A stretch of DNA of 33,730 bases from Phycisphaerae bacterium (lineage in GTDB: Bacteria > Planctomycetota > Phycisphaerae > UBA1845 > JAFGLZ01). The DNA lies in contig JAFGLZ010000205.1 in NCBI GenBank assembly GCA_016927755.1, positions 1-33,730 on the forward strand, given 5' to 3'. Both the position numbers and the translations under genes were made by a program. The stretch's first letter is position 1. Every line of letters starts with the position of its first letter. Shown here piece after piece: positions 11,967-21,443 of the stretch. A model generated the notes under the pieces. That model did no database searches, had not been told where the DNA came from, and was given only the letters and a program-made list of their open reading frames with translations.

Positions 11967-14456
11967 CTACGGATGGCTTCGTGAGTCGAATGGGTCCGTG
12001 CCTGCCCCGCTCTCCTGTGCATCGGAGCACCCGTCACAGTCCGAGTCGGTCACCGGGCCGGTGCAGTCGTCCAGTTCGCCGATGAGCGTCGTCAGGTAGC
12101 TGGCGTTGGTGCCCGCGCAGGCCTTGACCCGCGTCTGGCCGTCGAGCGTGCAGGTGCCCGTCCACAGACCCGAGGCGACGTCCTGCGAGTTGTACACGGA
12201 CTCGAAGGAGGTCCCGAAGATCTTGAAAACGTTGTCCGCATCGAAGTACGACCGGTACTTGCTCAGCTCGGACAGGTCGAGGTTGTCCTGGGCGTCGAGG
12301 ATCCGAAGCAGCCATCTCCGCGGATCGCCGAGCTGCCAGGGCTGCCCGGGCGCCGCATGGTCCTCATTCTCGACGCCGTAGTAGTTGACGTATTCGTCCG
12401 AGAAGATGATCTCGTTGATTGGGCGGTTGTCCCTGCCGGGGTTCGTGAACGGGTAGCCCGTTCGCGGCGTGTTGTAGTAACGCCACCACAGCCACTTGGC
12501 CACGTCCGTCTCCGAGGGATTCGCCCTCAGGGCCTCGTGCTCCCAGTACATCAGGGCGGAGTGGACGGCGTTTTCGATGCTCTGCCTGCGCGTGGCGTCC
12601 GTCTCCCGTTCCCACCACGCCAGCAGGAGATCGATGATCCCGTCCTCGCCGCTCACGAATGCGGGCGGCTCCTTGTGACGACCCCAGGCGGGCTCGTTGG
12701 TGAGGTAGTGATACTGCTGGCACCACCCGCGGTTGCCGTAGGCGGCGTGGCGGTCGAGGAGATAGTCGATATTCAGCCGAACCGCATCGCGGTATTGGCT
12801 CGAGCCGGTGGCCTCATAGAGCTCCATCAGGAAGAGAATGGCTTGCTGCATGGTGAAGTCGTTGACCGTCTTGTGGACGTAGTAATGCTCGCCGGGCGTA
12901 CCGTCCTCGCCCGTGAAGACGATCCCCATTGCCACGTCAAGCGGCATGACCTGCGGGATGCCCCCGTTGCGGTAAGGGTACTGACCGCTGGCGGAATCGC
13001 GAACGTCCTTCAAGTTGACCAGCAGGTTGCCGAATCGCTTGGCGCCGTCGAGGTACTTCGTCTTGCCGCTGACCTGGTGCAGACGGAGCAGGAACAAGGC
13101 GGCGGCCTGGCTGATCCCGTCGTCGAGCGTTACGGCGCCGTGTAGCATGCCCAGGAACGAGTCAGTGGTGTAGTCACGGCGGAGATCCTGCCAGACCATG
13201 ACCGCGCGCCACTCGCCGTTCTCGAAGATCATGTCATAGTGCCAGCCGCCGTTCCAGGCGTCCTGGATAGTCAGCAGCGTGTCGCCCGTCTCCTCGGCGA
13301 GCGCCAAGTAGTGTTTGTTCCCCGTGGCGTCGAAGGCGTGCAGGTAAACCTGCCCGATTGACGACGTGGCCGGAGGCTGCATGCCGATCATGGGGCCCGC
13401 CTTGGCCCAGGTGCCCGCCTCGTTGGCGTACCATTGCGTGCCGGAATCGACGGTCCTCGATTCGGCCCAACCGAGGTATGCGCCGCCTTGACCGTCCGGG
13501 AATCTGACGGCGTAGTCATAATGTCCGAGCGCCGCTAGATGGATTCTCTTCAGCACGCTTTGCCGGGTGAACGTGACGGTGATACCGACCGTGTCGGTGG
13601 CCGTGGCTCCGGATACGTTGTCCGTCACTGTCAGACGGAACGTCAGCGAATACGTCGTCGTCGTCGAGCCCTGCGGAGCGGTGAACTTGGGTTTGGCCGT
13701 CGTCGGGTTGGTCAGCGCGATGCTCGGGCCGTCGATCTGCGCCCATTGATAGGAGAGATTGGCGCCTCCCTGTCCGTCCAGACTGCCGGAGCCGTCCAGG
13801 AACACGGTCGTTCCCAGTCCCGCGGTCTGATCCGGCCCGGCGTTCGCGCAGAATGCCCCCGTGGAAGAGGCCCTGACGAAATCCTGGCCGGTCAGGTCGT
13901 CCTGGATGGCGGTGTACGTGCGGCATGCCGGACTGAAGACGATCTCCGGATGCTGAGGCCTCAACTCGAAGGAGTAGTTGAAGGCGGCGTTCACCTCGTA
14001 GAATCCGCTGGCATCGCTCAGGCAGGTGCTTCCGAAAGAACTGGCACTGACGGTGACGCCGGCGATGCCGTTGCCGGCCTCGTCGCGGACGTGGCCGGAT
14101 ACCCTCGGCAAGACGATCACGATCGCCTGGAATTCCCCGCTCTCGCCAACCGGAACGGGAGTGGCTCCTTCGGCCCCATCGGTTTCGACACTGAGCTCGA
14201 TCGTGTGGATACCTGGGGTGGTGAACTGATGTGTCCACTCGCAGTGAGTCGAGATCGGCCCCGATTCCACCTCGTCGTCAAGCTGCCAGTAACAGGTTCC
14301 TTCCGGTAGCGGATCTCCGTCAACGTGATAGAGCGTGCAGGTGACGGCCAGAGGCCTGCCTCCCATTATCGGCGACCGGTTGAACCTGAGTCCAGGATCG
14401 CACGCGTTGATCGTTGCGGCGACCAGGGGGATGAGCGAGAGAGAATACAGTCTCAT
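11967..14456 (-). CDS. large secreted lipoprotein with PKD-like domain and polysaccharide lyase-like toroid domain
   Basis: An 829-residue protein. The ATG at 14456 (GGAG 8 nt upstream) gives a lipoprotein signal, MRLYSLSLIPLVAATINAC. Next come an Ig-like segment, a carboxypeptidase-regulatory-like repeat (GHVRDEAGNGIAGVTVSAS), and a PKD/K319L-like domain (NAGPDQTAGLGTTVFLDGSG). The C-terminal half is an all-helical toroid with the lyase-style motifs VNDFTMQQAILFLMELYEATG and YGNRGWCQQYHYLTNEPAWG. The latter recalls PL10 pectate lyases, in which a similar WxQxY segment carries active-site residues. It ends with DSDCDGCSDAQESGAGTDP, a calcium-binding thrombospondin-3-like loop. It probably degrades an acidic polysaccharide at the cell surface; the family of the catalytic domain is tentative. 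Confidence 0.65.
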   Translation of the reverse strand: MRLYSLSLIPLVAATINACDPGLRFNRSPIMGGRPLAVTCTLYHVDGDPLPEGTCYWQLDDEVESGPISTHCEWTHQFTTPGIHTIELSVETDGAEGATPVPVGESGEFQAIVIVLPRVSGHVRDEAGNGIAGVTVSASSFGSTCLSDASGFYEVNAAFNYSFELRPQHPEIVFSPACRTYTAIQDDLTGQDFVRASSTGAFCANAGPDQTAGLGTTVFLDGSGSLDGQGGANLSYQWAQIDGPSIALTNPTTAKPKFTAPQGSTTTTYSLTFRLTVTDNVSGATATDTVGITVTFTRQSVLKRIHLAALGHYDYAVRFPDGQGGAYLGWAESRTVDSGTQWYANEAGTWAKAGPMIGMQPPATSSIGQVYLHAFDATGNKHYLALAEETGDTLLTIQDAWNGGWHYDMIFENGEWRAVMVWQDLRRDYTTDSFLGMLHGAVTLDDGISQAAALFLLRLHQVSGKTKYLDGAKRFGNLLVNLKDVRDSASGQYPYRNGGIPQVMPLDVAMGIVFTGEDGTPGEHYYVHKTVNDFTMQQAILFLMELYEATGSSQYRDAVRLNIDYLLDRHAAYGNRGWCQQYHYLTNEPAWGRHKEPPAFVSGEDGIIDLLLAWWERETDATRRQSIENAVHSALMYWEHEALRANPSETDVAKWLWWRYYNTPRTGYPFTNPGRDNRPINEIIFSDEYVNYYGVENEDHAAPGQPWQLGDPRRWLLRILDAQDNLDLSELSKYRSYFDADNVFKIFGTSFESVYNSQDVASGLWTGTCTLDGQTRVKACAGTNASYLTTLIGELDDCTGPVTDSDCDGCSDAQESGAGTDPFDSRSHP

Positions 14457-15011
14457 ACAACACTCCAGAACGGGCTCGCCCGGCGGGTGCGGCACCGGGG
14501 TTATCGGTCGACTTGGCGTTGGCGCTCACACCCTCTTGGTGCGGAAATGACGCGCGCCAACCCGCTCAACCGGGATCGCGCGTACACCGCCCCATCGAGG
14601 ATTGCCTGATGGCTTAACTGCCCTGTAAGTAGCTAGTTAGCCTGGGCTGTGTCCGCGCGGGACGGCCCGATAATCCCTGACCACTTCAGCCCGTATTTAG
14701 TATCTTTTTGGGTGGCCAAAGGACGACGCAGCACGGTTTGGCGTGGTTTCCCCTCGCCCAAGCGGCAGGCCACCAACACACTGCTTTATAGGACGGGACC
14801 AAGTGTCTAATCCAGTACCTTTGCTTGGACAGCGTCCGGGAAAAACGGCGAAAACTCGCCCTGGTTGCTGTTGCCGGAATCTGTTCGGCCTGACTTTAGC
14901 CTAACTGGGAGCTAATGAAGTCTGGCGGACATGCCGGAGGGGCGTTGGGCGGGAGAGCGATTCGTGATTCCGGAGAGCGCGCGGAGTCGATCTCGCGAAT
15001 AAGATGGTGTT
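14457..15011. other. intergenic region between divergent genes
   Basis: A stretch of 555 nt between the large lipoprotein gene and the ECF sigma factor gene. It is slightly more AT-rich than the genes around it. It must hold the promoters of both, but I could not identify a convincing -35/-10 pair, riboswitch or RNA gene. No gene of credible length is present. Confidence 0.6.
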
Positions 15012-15677
15012 ATGGCCGGGATGCGGATGCCAGAACGCTTCGACGAACCGGGCCGGGGAACCGGTTCCGACGGTGGTGCCAAGGCTCCCGAGGAAGACGG
15101 TTGGTGGCCCGCCGCGGCCGATGACATGCTGACCCCCTTGTACAGGTATGTCCGCTGGCGGGTTCCCGAGGGAATCGTTGATGACCTCGTTCAGGAGACG
15201 TTCGCATCGGCCAGCGGGCGGCTCGCTCAGTTCGACCCGAAACGCGGAACCGTCTGGCAGTGGGTCTTGGGCATTGCGCGAAATAAGATCGCACAACATT
15301 TCCGAGACACCGGACGGAGGGCGACCGGCGGTTGCACTGTGGATGTCCCGCTGAGTGAGGCCCTCGACTGGCTTGCGGCGGGTGACGCGCAGGTTCAGCG
15401 GGCGATGACGTCGGAGTCACCCTTGCCGGAGGAGATCTGTCATCGCCGGGAATTCCGCTGCCTGGCTCGCGCCGCGCTGAGCGAGTTGGAGCCCAGACAC
15501 CGCGAGTGTCTTGTGGGCAGGTACTACGAGGATTTGTCGCTGGACGAGCTTGCGCAGCGATTGAGTATTTCGTCTTCAGCAGTGAACTCCCTCTTGTATC
15601 GGGCCCGACGGGAGTTGCGTGAGGCGTTTCTGTCTCTGATGAACCAGGCAACTCAACCGAAGGAGAATAGGCGATGA
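15012..15677 (+). CDS. ECF-type RNA polymerase sigma factor
   Basis: A 221-residue sigma70-family protein. Region 2 reads DDLVQETFASASGRLAQFD ... VWQWVLGIARNKIAQHFRD, and region 4 reads LEPRHRECLVGRYYEDLSL with the helix-turn-helix LAQRLSISSSAVNSLLYRAR. The linker between them is longer than usual (through LPEEICHRREF). The start at 15012 has only a weak ribosome binding site, and a second ATG lies at 15021, so the N-terminus is uncertain. Its stop overlaps the next gene as ATGA, the usual arrangement for an ECF sigma and its regulator. Target genes are unknown; the divergent lipoprotein gene is a candidate. Confidence 0.92.
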   Translation: MAGMRMPERFDEPGRGTGSDGGAKAPEEDGWWPAAADDMLTPLYRYVRWRVPEGIVDDLVQETFASASGRLAQFDPKRGTVWQWVLGIARNKIAQHFRDTGRRATGGCTVDVPLSEALDWLAAGDAQVQRAMTSESPLPEEICHRREFRCLARAALSELEPRHRECLVGRYYEDLSLDELAQRLSISSSAVNSLLYRARRELREAFLSLMNQATQPKENRR

Positions 15678-16576
15678 TCGAATCAGGAGAGACGTTCTAC
15701 AAGCAGCTTGTCACGGCCGGTATGAATGACGACCTGCCGAGTGCTGTCCTTCGCCATCGCGTTCACCAAGCCGTTTCGAAAGCACCGGGAATGGCCGGCA
15801 CAGGCCGAAGGCGGATCCGGCTGTGGCAGGCGGGTGCGATCGCGGCTGCGTTCGGCGCGATTGTCCTGGGCGGACTTGGCGTCTGGAGCAGAGACGGCGT
15901 CAGGCCCGACAGCAAGGGAAAGTGGTGGCTGGGGCCTCCGGCGGCGTGGGCCCAGGAGATCGATGTCGCTATCGCTAGGGCCAAGGCGGTCGCGTGTCGG
16001 GAGCAGTTCATCAACATCGACACGGGCGGCCAGCGTCAAACGTCGAGCACCTGGAACCTTCACACCGTGGGTCGAGACAGTTACCGCCGTGACATCTACG
16101 ACGGCGACAAGCTACGAGAGATCCAATGGTATACGCCGGAGCGCGAGGGTATGCTCCAGACCGCCGTCTGTTTCGACGTATCGTGCTACTGCGTCCTCAG
16201 GCACGGGGGCGGCTTTGACGTCAAGGATCCCGTCAAGAGGATGAGGGAACTCGTGCGGCTTGCCGCCAAGGCGGGGCGCAAGCTCGACCTCGAGGTCGTC
16301 GAAGGTCGGGAGTGCATCGGGTTCGAGATCCCCCCCGATCAGTTGAAGCCCAATCCCGACAGACTGCTTTGCCGAATCTGGGTCGATGTCGAAAGCCGGC
16401 TCCCCCTCCGTATCGAATGGGAACCGCCGGCTGAGGGCATGCCTGTCGGCAAGGCGTGGATCCTCGTTCAGGACCGGTTTGACTATGAGCCGGTTTTGAA
16501 CGCCGATACGTTCGAGCCCAACATTCCCGCGGGCTTCGTCAAGGTCGGCCACCCGGATGAGCTTCGCAGAAAGTAG
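15674..16576 (+). CDS. membrane-anchored partner of ECF sigma, LolA-like outer domain
   Basis: A 300-residue protein coupled to the sigma gene by an ATGA overlap. A short cytoplasmic segment of about 50 residues (VLRHRVHQAVSKA) precedes one membrane helix (AGAIAAAFGAIVLGGLGVW). The outer domain of about 220 residues ends with FDYEPVLNADTFEPNIPAGF, a pattern seen in DUF2092/LolA-like lipoprotein-sorting folds of planctomycete anti-sigma-like proteins. The cytoplasmic part does not show a clear zinc-binding anti-sigma HxxxCxxC motif. The outer domain has a cysteine cluster (VCFDVSCYCVL). It probably senses an envelope signal and holds the sigma factor, but this rests on position and topology. 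Confidence 0.6.
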   Translation: MIESGETFYKQLVTAGMNDDLPSAVLRHRVHQAVSKAPGMAGTGRRRIRLWQAGAIAAAFGAIVLGGLGVWSRDGVRPDSKGKWWLGPPAAWAQEIDVAIARAKAVACREQFINIDTGGQRQTSSTWNLHTVGRDSYRRDIYDGDKLREIQWYTPEREGMLQTAVCFDVSCYCVLRHGGGFDVKDPVKRMRELVRLAAKAGRKLDLEVVEGRECIGFEIPPDQLKPNPDRLLCRIWVDVESRLPLRIEWEPPAEGMPVGKAWILVQDRFDYEPVLNADTFEPNIPAGFVKVGHPDELRRK

Positions 16577-16596
16577 GTCTCGGTACCCTCGATCGA

Positions 16597-19242
16597 CTAA
16601 GGCAGCCCGGCCGGGCGCCGATAGCCTGCGACGCCGATCTTCTCCACCGGAATCGGCTCAAAACCAAGTTCGTAAGCCGGCGAGGCGGGGTGCAACCGGT
16701 AGTCGTTGTTGGCTGCATCGACAAACAACGGATCAAGAACGAGCGACGTCGTGTCGTAGCCGGCCTCACGCCACTTGGCCAGGGAGCCAAGTGGCGTGAC
16801 GGCCGCGTTGCTCGCGCGGAGATCGCCGTCGACCTGCCAGTAGAGGTTGTTCTCGCACACGGCCAGGATCTTGTCGTGCCAGCGGTTGGTCTTGTGGATC
16901 GTGCCGGTTCGGTAGACCACGATGTTCCGGGCGAAGACGTTGTTGGCCATGAAGTCGTGGCCGTTATACTCGGCCTGCTGGTTCCGACCGTCGACGAAGA
17001 TGTTGTTCATGACGACGTTGTTGCGTCCCAGATGTATGTGCAAACCGCCGCGGTAGTTCCGTGCGACGATGTTGCTGTAGATCGTCGTGCCGCTCGAATA
17101 ATCGTCGAGGTAGATACCCCACGTATAGAAGGGCGTCATCATCTCGCCCGTGGGGCTGGTTTTGAGCCCCACGGCGTCGAGGATCAGGTTGTAGCGAATG
17201 ACGTTGCCCGAGTCCTCGCGGTCCCGGCCGAGGGTCTCGATTGCCCCGGTGTCGTTTGTCTCCATGTTGGTTCGGACGATCCGGTTGTACTCGACGATGT
17301 TGTCGTGTGAGGCTTGGCCCCTGCCGAACGTTTTGAGCGATATACCGTAGCGAGGCACGTCGGTGATCGCGTTGTGGGCGATGCGATTGCCGCCCCCGGT
17401 GGTAACGTAGATACCGGCGACGTGTTTCCAGATCCTCCCGCAATGGTGGATCAGGTTACCGGCGACGAGATTGTTCCGAGGCTGCGTGGCCGAGTCGTAG
17501 CCGATCATGAGGATGCCGCCTTGCCCCGCCTCGACCACGGCGTTGTGCAGGATCGCGTTATCGTGAGCGTGTGTCTGTAGCCTGACGGCGTACCCGCCGA
17601 CGCCCTCGAACGTGCAGTCCTCGATGACGCAGTGCCGCGCGCGGCGCAGCCAGATCGCCCCGTCGTCGGGTGAGTAGACCGAACCCATCTCGAGCGAATA
17701 GGTCGTGTGGCGGAACGTCATCCCGCGAATGACGATGTGCTCGGCGTACCTTGTTCCGGCCTGGGACGTTGAGTCGGCGGCGGCGGTCTTGTCATGGACG
17801 CCGCTCGGTCGGTCGCCGGGTTCGTCGCCGGCGATGTCGATGATGCGGTCGAGGACGGGGGCGACGACGCCTTCGACGGCGAAGCGGAGGCTCTTGGGCC
17901 GGTAGTAGAGCTTGCCCTCCCCGCGATCGAGAAACCACTCGCCCGGCGTGTCGAGCGCCTCGTAGACGTTCTCGATGAAGTAGCGATTGCCGGGGCGGAG
18001 TTCCTGCGTGCAGTTCCGGTTCGTCACATAAGCGATTCGCTTCTCGTGATCGACCTTGGCTAGGCTTAGGATGGCGTTGACCCAACCCCAAGCGGGGAAG
18101 ATGTGGATCTCCGGCTCGGGCGATCGCGGCCACGGCTTGATGTCGCCCTGGCGAAATGTGAACCGGTCCTTGTGATAGACCGGTCCTGGCTTGTTGACGC
18201 GGAACTCCTTGGCCTTTGCGGTGGTGAACGTCTCGGCCTGGACGAGGATCAGATGCGAGCCCTTCGGCGGCGCGGCGATCTTGGTTCCGCCGGGGGCGTA
18301 TTCGGGCGCATCCGTGAGCAGCAGGGTGTCGAGGTTGAGCCCGCCGCCCTGGACGTTCGTCCAGCGGAGTCGTCGCTTGCCGTTGGTGAGTTCAACCGAG
18401 GCGGTCTTGGCCCATTTGAACGTTCCCCAGCCGGCGGTGTCGGGCAGGTTCTGGAGGACGACGGGATCCCCTCCGTCGATTTGGATCTGCGTTCGCCCCG
18501 CCATCGTCTTCCGGCCGAACGGTTCGTTCTTCGCGCCGTAGTAGAGCCAGAGGGCGTACTGGCCGTCGGCGGGGACGTCGATGTACCACTCGAACGTGTC
18601 GCCCGGCGTGTGGATGTTGACGAGCGTCTCGCCGAATCGGCCCTTCCCCTTGACCGGTTCTTCGAAGGGCTGCACGAAGGACCAGCCTCCGGTGATGGGT
18701 TGATTCGGATCGAAGTTGGGCGTCCTCGCTCGGGTCCGTCGCTCGCCGCCCACGAAGAGCTGACGGAAGTCCCAGCCGTCATTGCCCTTGGCCCTCGGCA
18801 CGTCGGCGACCCAGATGTCACCTTCATTCTTGCGCCAGCCGGTGATCGGCCTGCCGCCGGACAGGACGACCCGCTCGCCTGGATAGGCCCGGTAGATGAT
18901 GGGGCACCTGGGCGTACCGGAATCCTCGGGTCCGAGCGTCAGCGGCTCGGAGATGAAGAATGTTCCGCCGCGAACCATGACGACGATCGGCCCGTCGTGA
19001 TTGCCCAGGCCCTTGAGCTCGCGGACTGCGTCTCGCGCCCGCTGAAGCGTGGCGAACGCGCCGTCCGTCTTGAGGGCATTCGCGGCGGGGAGCTTGCCCG
19101 ACCATGCGTCGTTGCCGTTAGGTGCGACATAGAAGTCCGCCTTGGCTCCCGGATGTGCGCAGCCGGACGCCAGCATCGAGATGATGCCTAGAGTCGAAGC
19201 CACGCTGCACGTGCCGAACCAATTCCAGCTCTTCCGGGGCAT
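16597..19242 (-). CDS. GH141-like right-handed parallel beta-helix lipoprotein with inserted CBM-like domain
   Basis: An 881-residue protein. GGAGG 6 nt before the ATG at 19242 gives a lipoprotein signal ending SMLASGC. The N-terminal motif FYVAPNGNDAWSGKLP, followed by TLQRARDAVRELKG and PEDSGTPRCPIIYRAYPGE, is typical of GH141-like glycosidases. A jelly-roll segment resembling CBM6/35 (FEWYIDVPADGQYALWLYYG ... LRWTNVQGGGLNLDTLLL) is inserted after the first third. From about residue 480 there are parallel beta-helix coils (HCVIEDCTFEGVGGYAVRL, NRIAHNAITDVPRYGISL). Known GH141 members act on fucose- or xylose-containing glycans; the substrate here is unknown. A shorter paralogue lies at 21444-23363. 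Confidence 0.82.
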   Translation of the reverse strand: MPRKSWNWFGTCSVASTLGIISMLASGCAHPGAKADFYVAPNGNDAWSGKLPAANALKTDGAFATLQRARDAVRELKGLGNHDGPIVVMVRGGTFFISEPLTLGPEDSGTPRCPIIYRAYPGERVVLSGGRPITGWRKNEGDIWVADVPRAKGNDGWDFRQLFVGGERRTRARTPNFDPNQPITGGWSFVQPFEEPVKGKGRFGETLVNIHTPGDTFEWYIDVPADGQYALWLYYGAKNEPFGRKTMAGRTQIQIDGGDPVVLQNLPDTAGWGTFKWAKTASVELTNGKRRLRWTNVQGGGLNLDTLLLTDAPEYAPGGTKIAAPPKGSHLILVQAETFTTAKAKEFRVNKPGPVYHKDRFTFRQGDIKPWPRSPEPEIHIFPAWGWVNAILSLAKVDHEKRIAYVTNRNCTQELRPGNRYFIENVYEALDTPGEWFLDRGEGKLYYRPKSLRFAVEGVVAPVLDRIIDIAGDEPGDRPSGVHDKTAAADSTSQAGTRYAEHIVIRGMTFRHTTYSLEMGSVYSPDDGAIWLRRARHCVIEDCTFEGVGGYAVRLQTHAHDNAILHNAVVEAGQGGILMIGYDSATQPRNNLVAGNLIHHCGRIWKHVAGIYVTTGGGNRIAHNAITDVPRYGISLKTFGRGQASHDNIVEYNRIVRTNMETNDTGAIETLGRDREDSGNVIRYNLILDAVGLKTSPTGEMMTPFYTWGIYLDDYSSGTTIYSNIVARNYRGGLHIHLGRNNVVMNNIFVDGRNQQAEYNGHDFMANNVFARNIVVYRTGTIHKTNRWHDKILAVCENNLYWQVDGDLRASNAAVTPLGSLAKWREAGYDTTSLVLDPLFVDAANNDYRLHPASPAYELGFEPIPVEKIGVAGYRRPAGLP

Positions 19243-19377
19243 GTCCTTCCTCCAGATCACCGACTCATGGACACGTGTCGCATGCGCCCTGCGACCGTCC
19301 ACCGGCCATGTCGGCGCGCAAGAAAGCGTATGTTGGATTTCGAAGAATAGTATGGGCACGTCCCGCGGAGCGAAAGC

Positions 19378-20184
19378 CTATTTCACCCCCAACTGGATCG
19401 TGTAGCTGAAGCACCACGGCACGGGCTCGTCGCCTAGCGTCCGTTGGGCTTCAGCCCGCAACCTGTCCAGGCCGAGGGCCTGCTCGGAGACGCCCCTTCG
19501 GAGCAACGTCGATACGCTGCCTTGACTCAAGGCGAGCTGTACCAGTCGCTCGGCGTTTCCGGATTCGATGCCATGGACGGAGAGCTTCCTGACGTAGCGA
19601 AAGCGTCCGCTGGCTTCCATGCGCTCAAGATGCCCTTTCTTCTTCCACCGCTTGACATCGTCATAGATGCGATGCTCGTCCTCGATCATCCTGACTCGAT
19701 TGAGAAACGCCCGATAGGCCGCTTCGGCTTGCCAGTTCATCGTTGGTGGCCAATCGCAATCGTAGGCGGCCAGGAGCCCCCCCGTTCTGAGAATGCGAAC
19801 TGCCTCGGCGAACGTCGGCTCGGGCTCCATCCAGTGCATCGCTTGTGAGGCCGTCACGATGTCGGCGCATCCGTCAGTCAACCCGGTCTGAGTGGAGAGT
19901 CCGTCGCGATAACGCACGTTCTCTGAGGCGCGCGGACTGTTCTCCGCCAGGTTTCGCATGTCTTGGTTGGGCTCGACCCCGATGACCTCTTCGGCGCGAT
20001 CGGCCCAGATCCGCGTGGATAGCCCCGTGCCGCTGCCGAGATCGACAACCAGCTTGGGTCTCTCCACCCCGGCGATCTGCGTGAGGATGTCGATGATGAC
20101 GCTCGGCGGGGTGGGGCGGTGGGCATCGTAGCATTCGGCGACACCGTCGAAACGACCGACATTGGCGGAGAGGTCTGACGTCAT
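19378..20184 (-). CDS. class I SAM-dependent methyltransferase
   Basis: A 268-residue protein. Motif I is VVDLGSGTGLSTRIWA, followed by the acidic VIGVEPNQDM, the motif DIVTASQAMHWMEPEP and ILRTGGLLAAYD. This is the UbiE/COQ5-like group (Methyltransf_11/25) of small-molecule methylases. The C-terminal part (KRWKKKGHLERMEASGRFRYVRK) is unlike quinone enzymes. The ATG at 20184 is chosen because it follows the upstream hydrolase stop by 29 nt; a longer frame would overlap it. The ribosome binding site is weak. Its substrate is unknown, and a link to the sugar-degrading neighbours is not evident. Confidence 0.85.
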   Translation of the reverse strand: MTSDLSANVGRFDGVAECYDAHRPTPPSVIIDILTQIAGVERPKLVVDLGSGTGLSTRIWADRAEEVIGVEPNQDMRNLAENSPRASENVRYRDGLSTQTGLTDGCADIVTASQAMHWMEPEPTFAEAVRILRTGGLLAAYDCDWPPTMNWQAEAAYRAFLNRVRMIEDEHRIYDDVKRWKKKGHLERMEASGRFRYVRKLSVHGIESGNAERLVQLALSQGSVSTLLRRGVSEQALGLDRLRAEAQRTLGDEPVPWCFSYTIQLGVK

Positions 20185-20213
20185 GCAACACCTATCTCGG
20201 ACCGATCCCTGGG

Positions 20214-21287
20214 TCACTGGTCCTTCTTGCCGGCGCGGCCGAAATGTTGCTTGATGAATTCGAACTTGCTCGTCCGCCTGTCGGTTGCGCCGCCAGGATA
20301 CTGCACGATGCACTCGATGCCCAGCGCGTCCATTTCTTCCTTGAGCGCCAGGCCGAACTTGGGATGGTGTACGAGCTCACCCATCGACGTGCTCTCGGTG
20401 ACGGGTTTGTTGGCCACGCCATAGTCCATCAGTACCGGCGGGTCATCTTTCGAGAGGTGTTTGATCGGCGAGGCCTGGTCGTACAGCCTGTATGCCTTTG
20501 GCGTGTCGAGCTCTTCTTGTTTGAGCCCGTAGAAGGGGAGGAAGGATTGGTGCCTGCTGAGGCCCTTGAGCCCGATCTTCTCGGCGAAGCGCGGGTCGTA
20601 GGACGACTGTGCGCCGCTGACGGCGACGCAGGTCAGGCGCGTGGACTCCCGGGCGATCGGGTCCTGGCTCTTGGGATCGGCCAGGTCGTCGTGAAAGGCC
20701 AGCCAGAGCGAGATGCCCCCGCCGGCCGACCCGCCGGTCGAGGCGATCCGCTTCGGGTCGAGGTTCCACTTCTTGGCGTTGTGCCGGATGAACTGCACGG
20801 CCCGGGCGCAATCGTCCATCGGCACGGGGAACTTGATCTCAGGGATCAGCCGGTAATTGATCGCCGCGACGGAGAGGCCGCCGGCAAGGCACTCGTCGAG
20901 GAACGGCTTGGCGAGGATCCGCTTGTCGCCGCCACGGAATCCGCCGCCATGGATGAACAGCACGATCGGCGTAGGCTTGTCTGACTTCGCTTGCCAGAGG
21001 TCGAAGACCTGGAGGCGGTGTGGCCCGTAGTGGACGTCGGCGATGGTTGGAGGGGGCAGGGGGGCTCCGGCGCCCTTGCGTCCGGGGCGGCTGGTCTGCG
21101 TTCGACGAAGGAAGGCTCGCGCCTCCTGTATCGTCAGGACGCCGTCTCCGTTGGCGTCGGCCCGTGGATTCCGCTCGAGCGCCTTCTTCAACCGGGGGTC
21201 GTTCTCTGAGCTTCGCGTTTCGGCCCAGGCCGTTGAGGACAAGACGCAGAGCATCAACGCGCCGGCAGACTCACGTGTCATTCGCAT
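20214..21287 (-). CDS. secreted alpha/beta hydrolase (esterase/lipase type) with an N-terminal EF-hand
   Basis: A 357-residue protein with a signal peptide (ALMLCVLSSTAWA). A single EF-hand-like loop, DANGDGVLTIQEA, is followed by a BD-FAE/HSL-like esterase domain. The oxyanion motif FIHGGGF (His113) and the nucleophile GGSAGG (Ser187) are clear; the C-terminal Asp/His pair is less certain (YPGGATDRRTSKFEF lacks the usual His). Enzymes of this type remove acetyl or feruloyl groups from plant or algal polysaccharides. The ATG at 21287 has GGGGA 8 nt upstream; an ATG at 21281 is an alternative. The gene sits between beta-helix glycosidases, which fits a deacetylating role. Confidence 0.82.
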   Translation of the reverse strand: MRMTRESAGALMLCVLSSTAWAETRSSENDPRLKKALERNPRADANGDGVLTIQEARAFLRRTQTSRPGRKGAGAPLPPPTIADVHYGPHRLQVFDLWQAKSDKPTPIVLFIHGGGFRGGDKRILAKPFLDECLAGGLSVAAINYRLIPEIKFPVPMDDCARAVQFIRHNAKKWNLDPKRIASTGGSAGGGISLWLAFHDDLADPKSQDPIARESTRLTCVAVSGAQSSYDPRFAEKIGLKGLSRHQSFLPFYGLKQEELDTPKAYRLYDQASPIKHLSKDDPPVLMDYGVANKPVTESTSMGELVHHPKFGLALKEEMDALGIECIVQYPGGATDRRTSKFEFIKQHFGRAGKKDQ

Positions 21288-21443
21288 CAATCGTTTCCCC
21301 ACTGATTTCGAGAACCTACAAGGCTCAGGCAGAAGTCTCGGCGATTCCGATCTGACCGAGGATCCAGCTCCATCGATGTACAACGCTGGCGGGCCGGCGG
21401 CATTGCCGTAAGGGGGGCATATGCCGAAGGAAGGCGAACAGCG

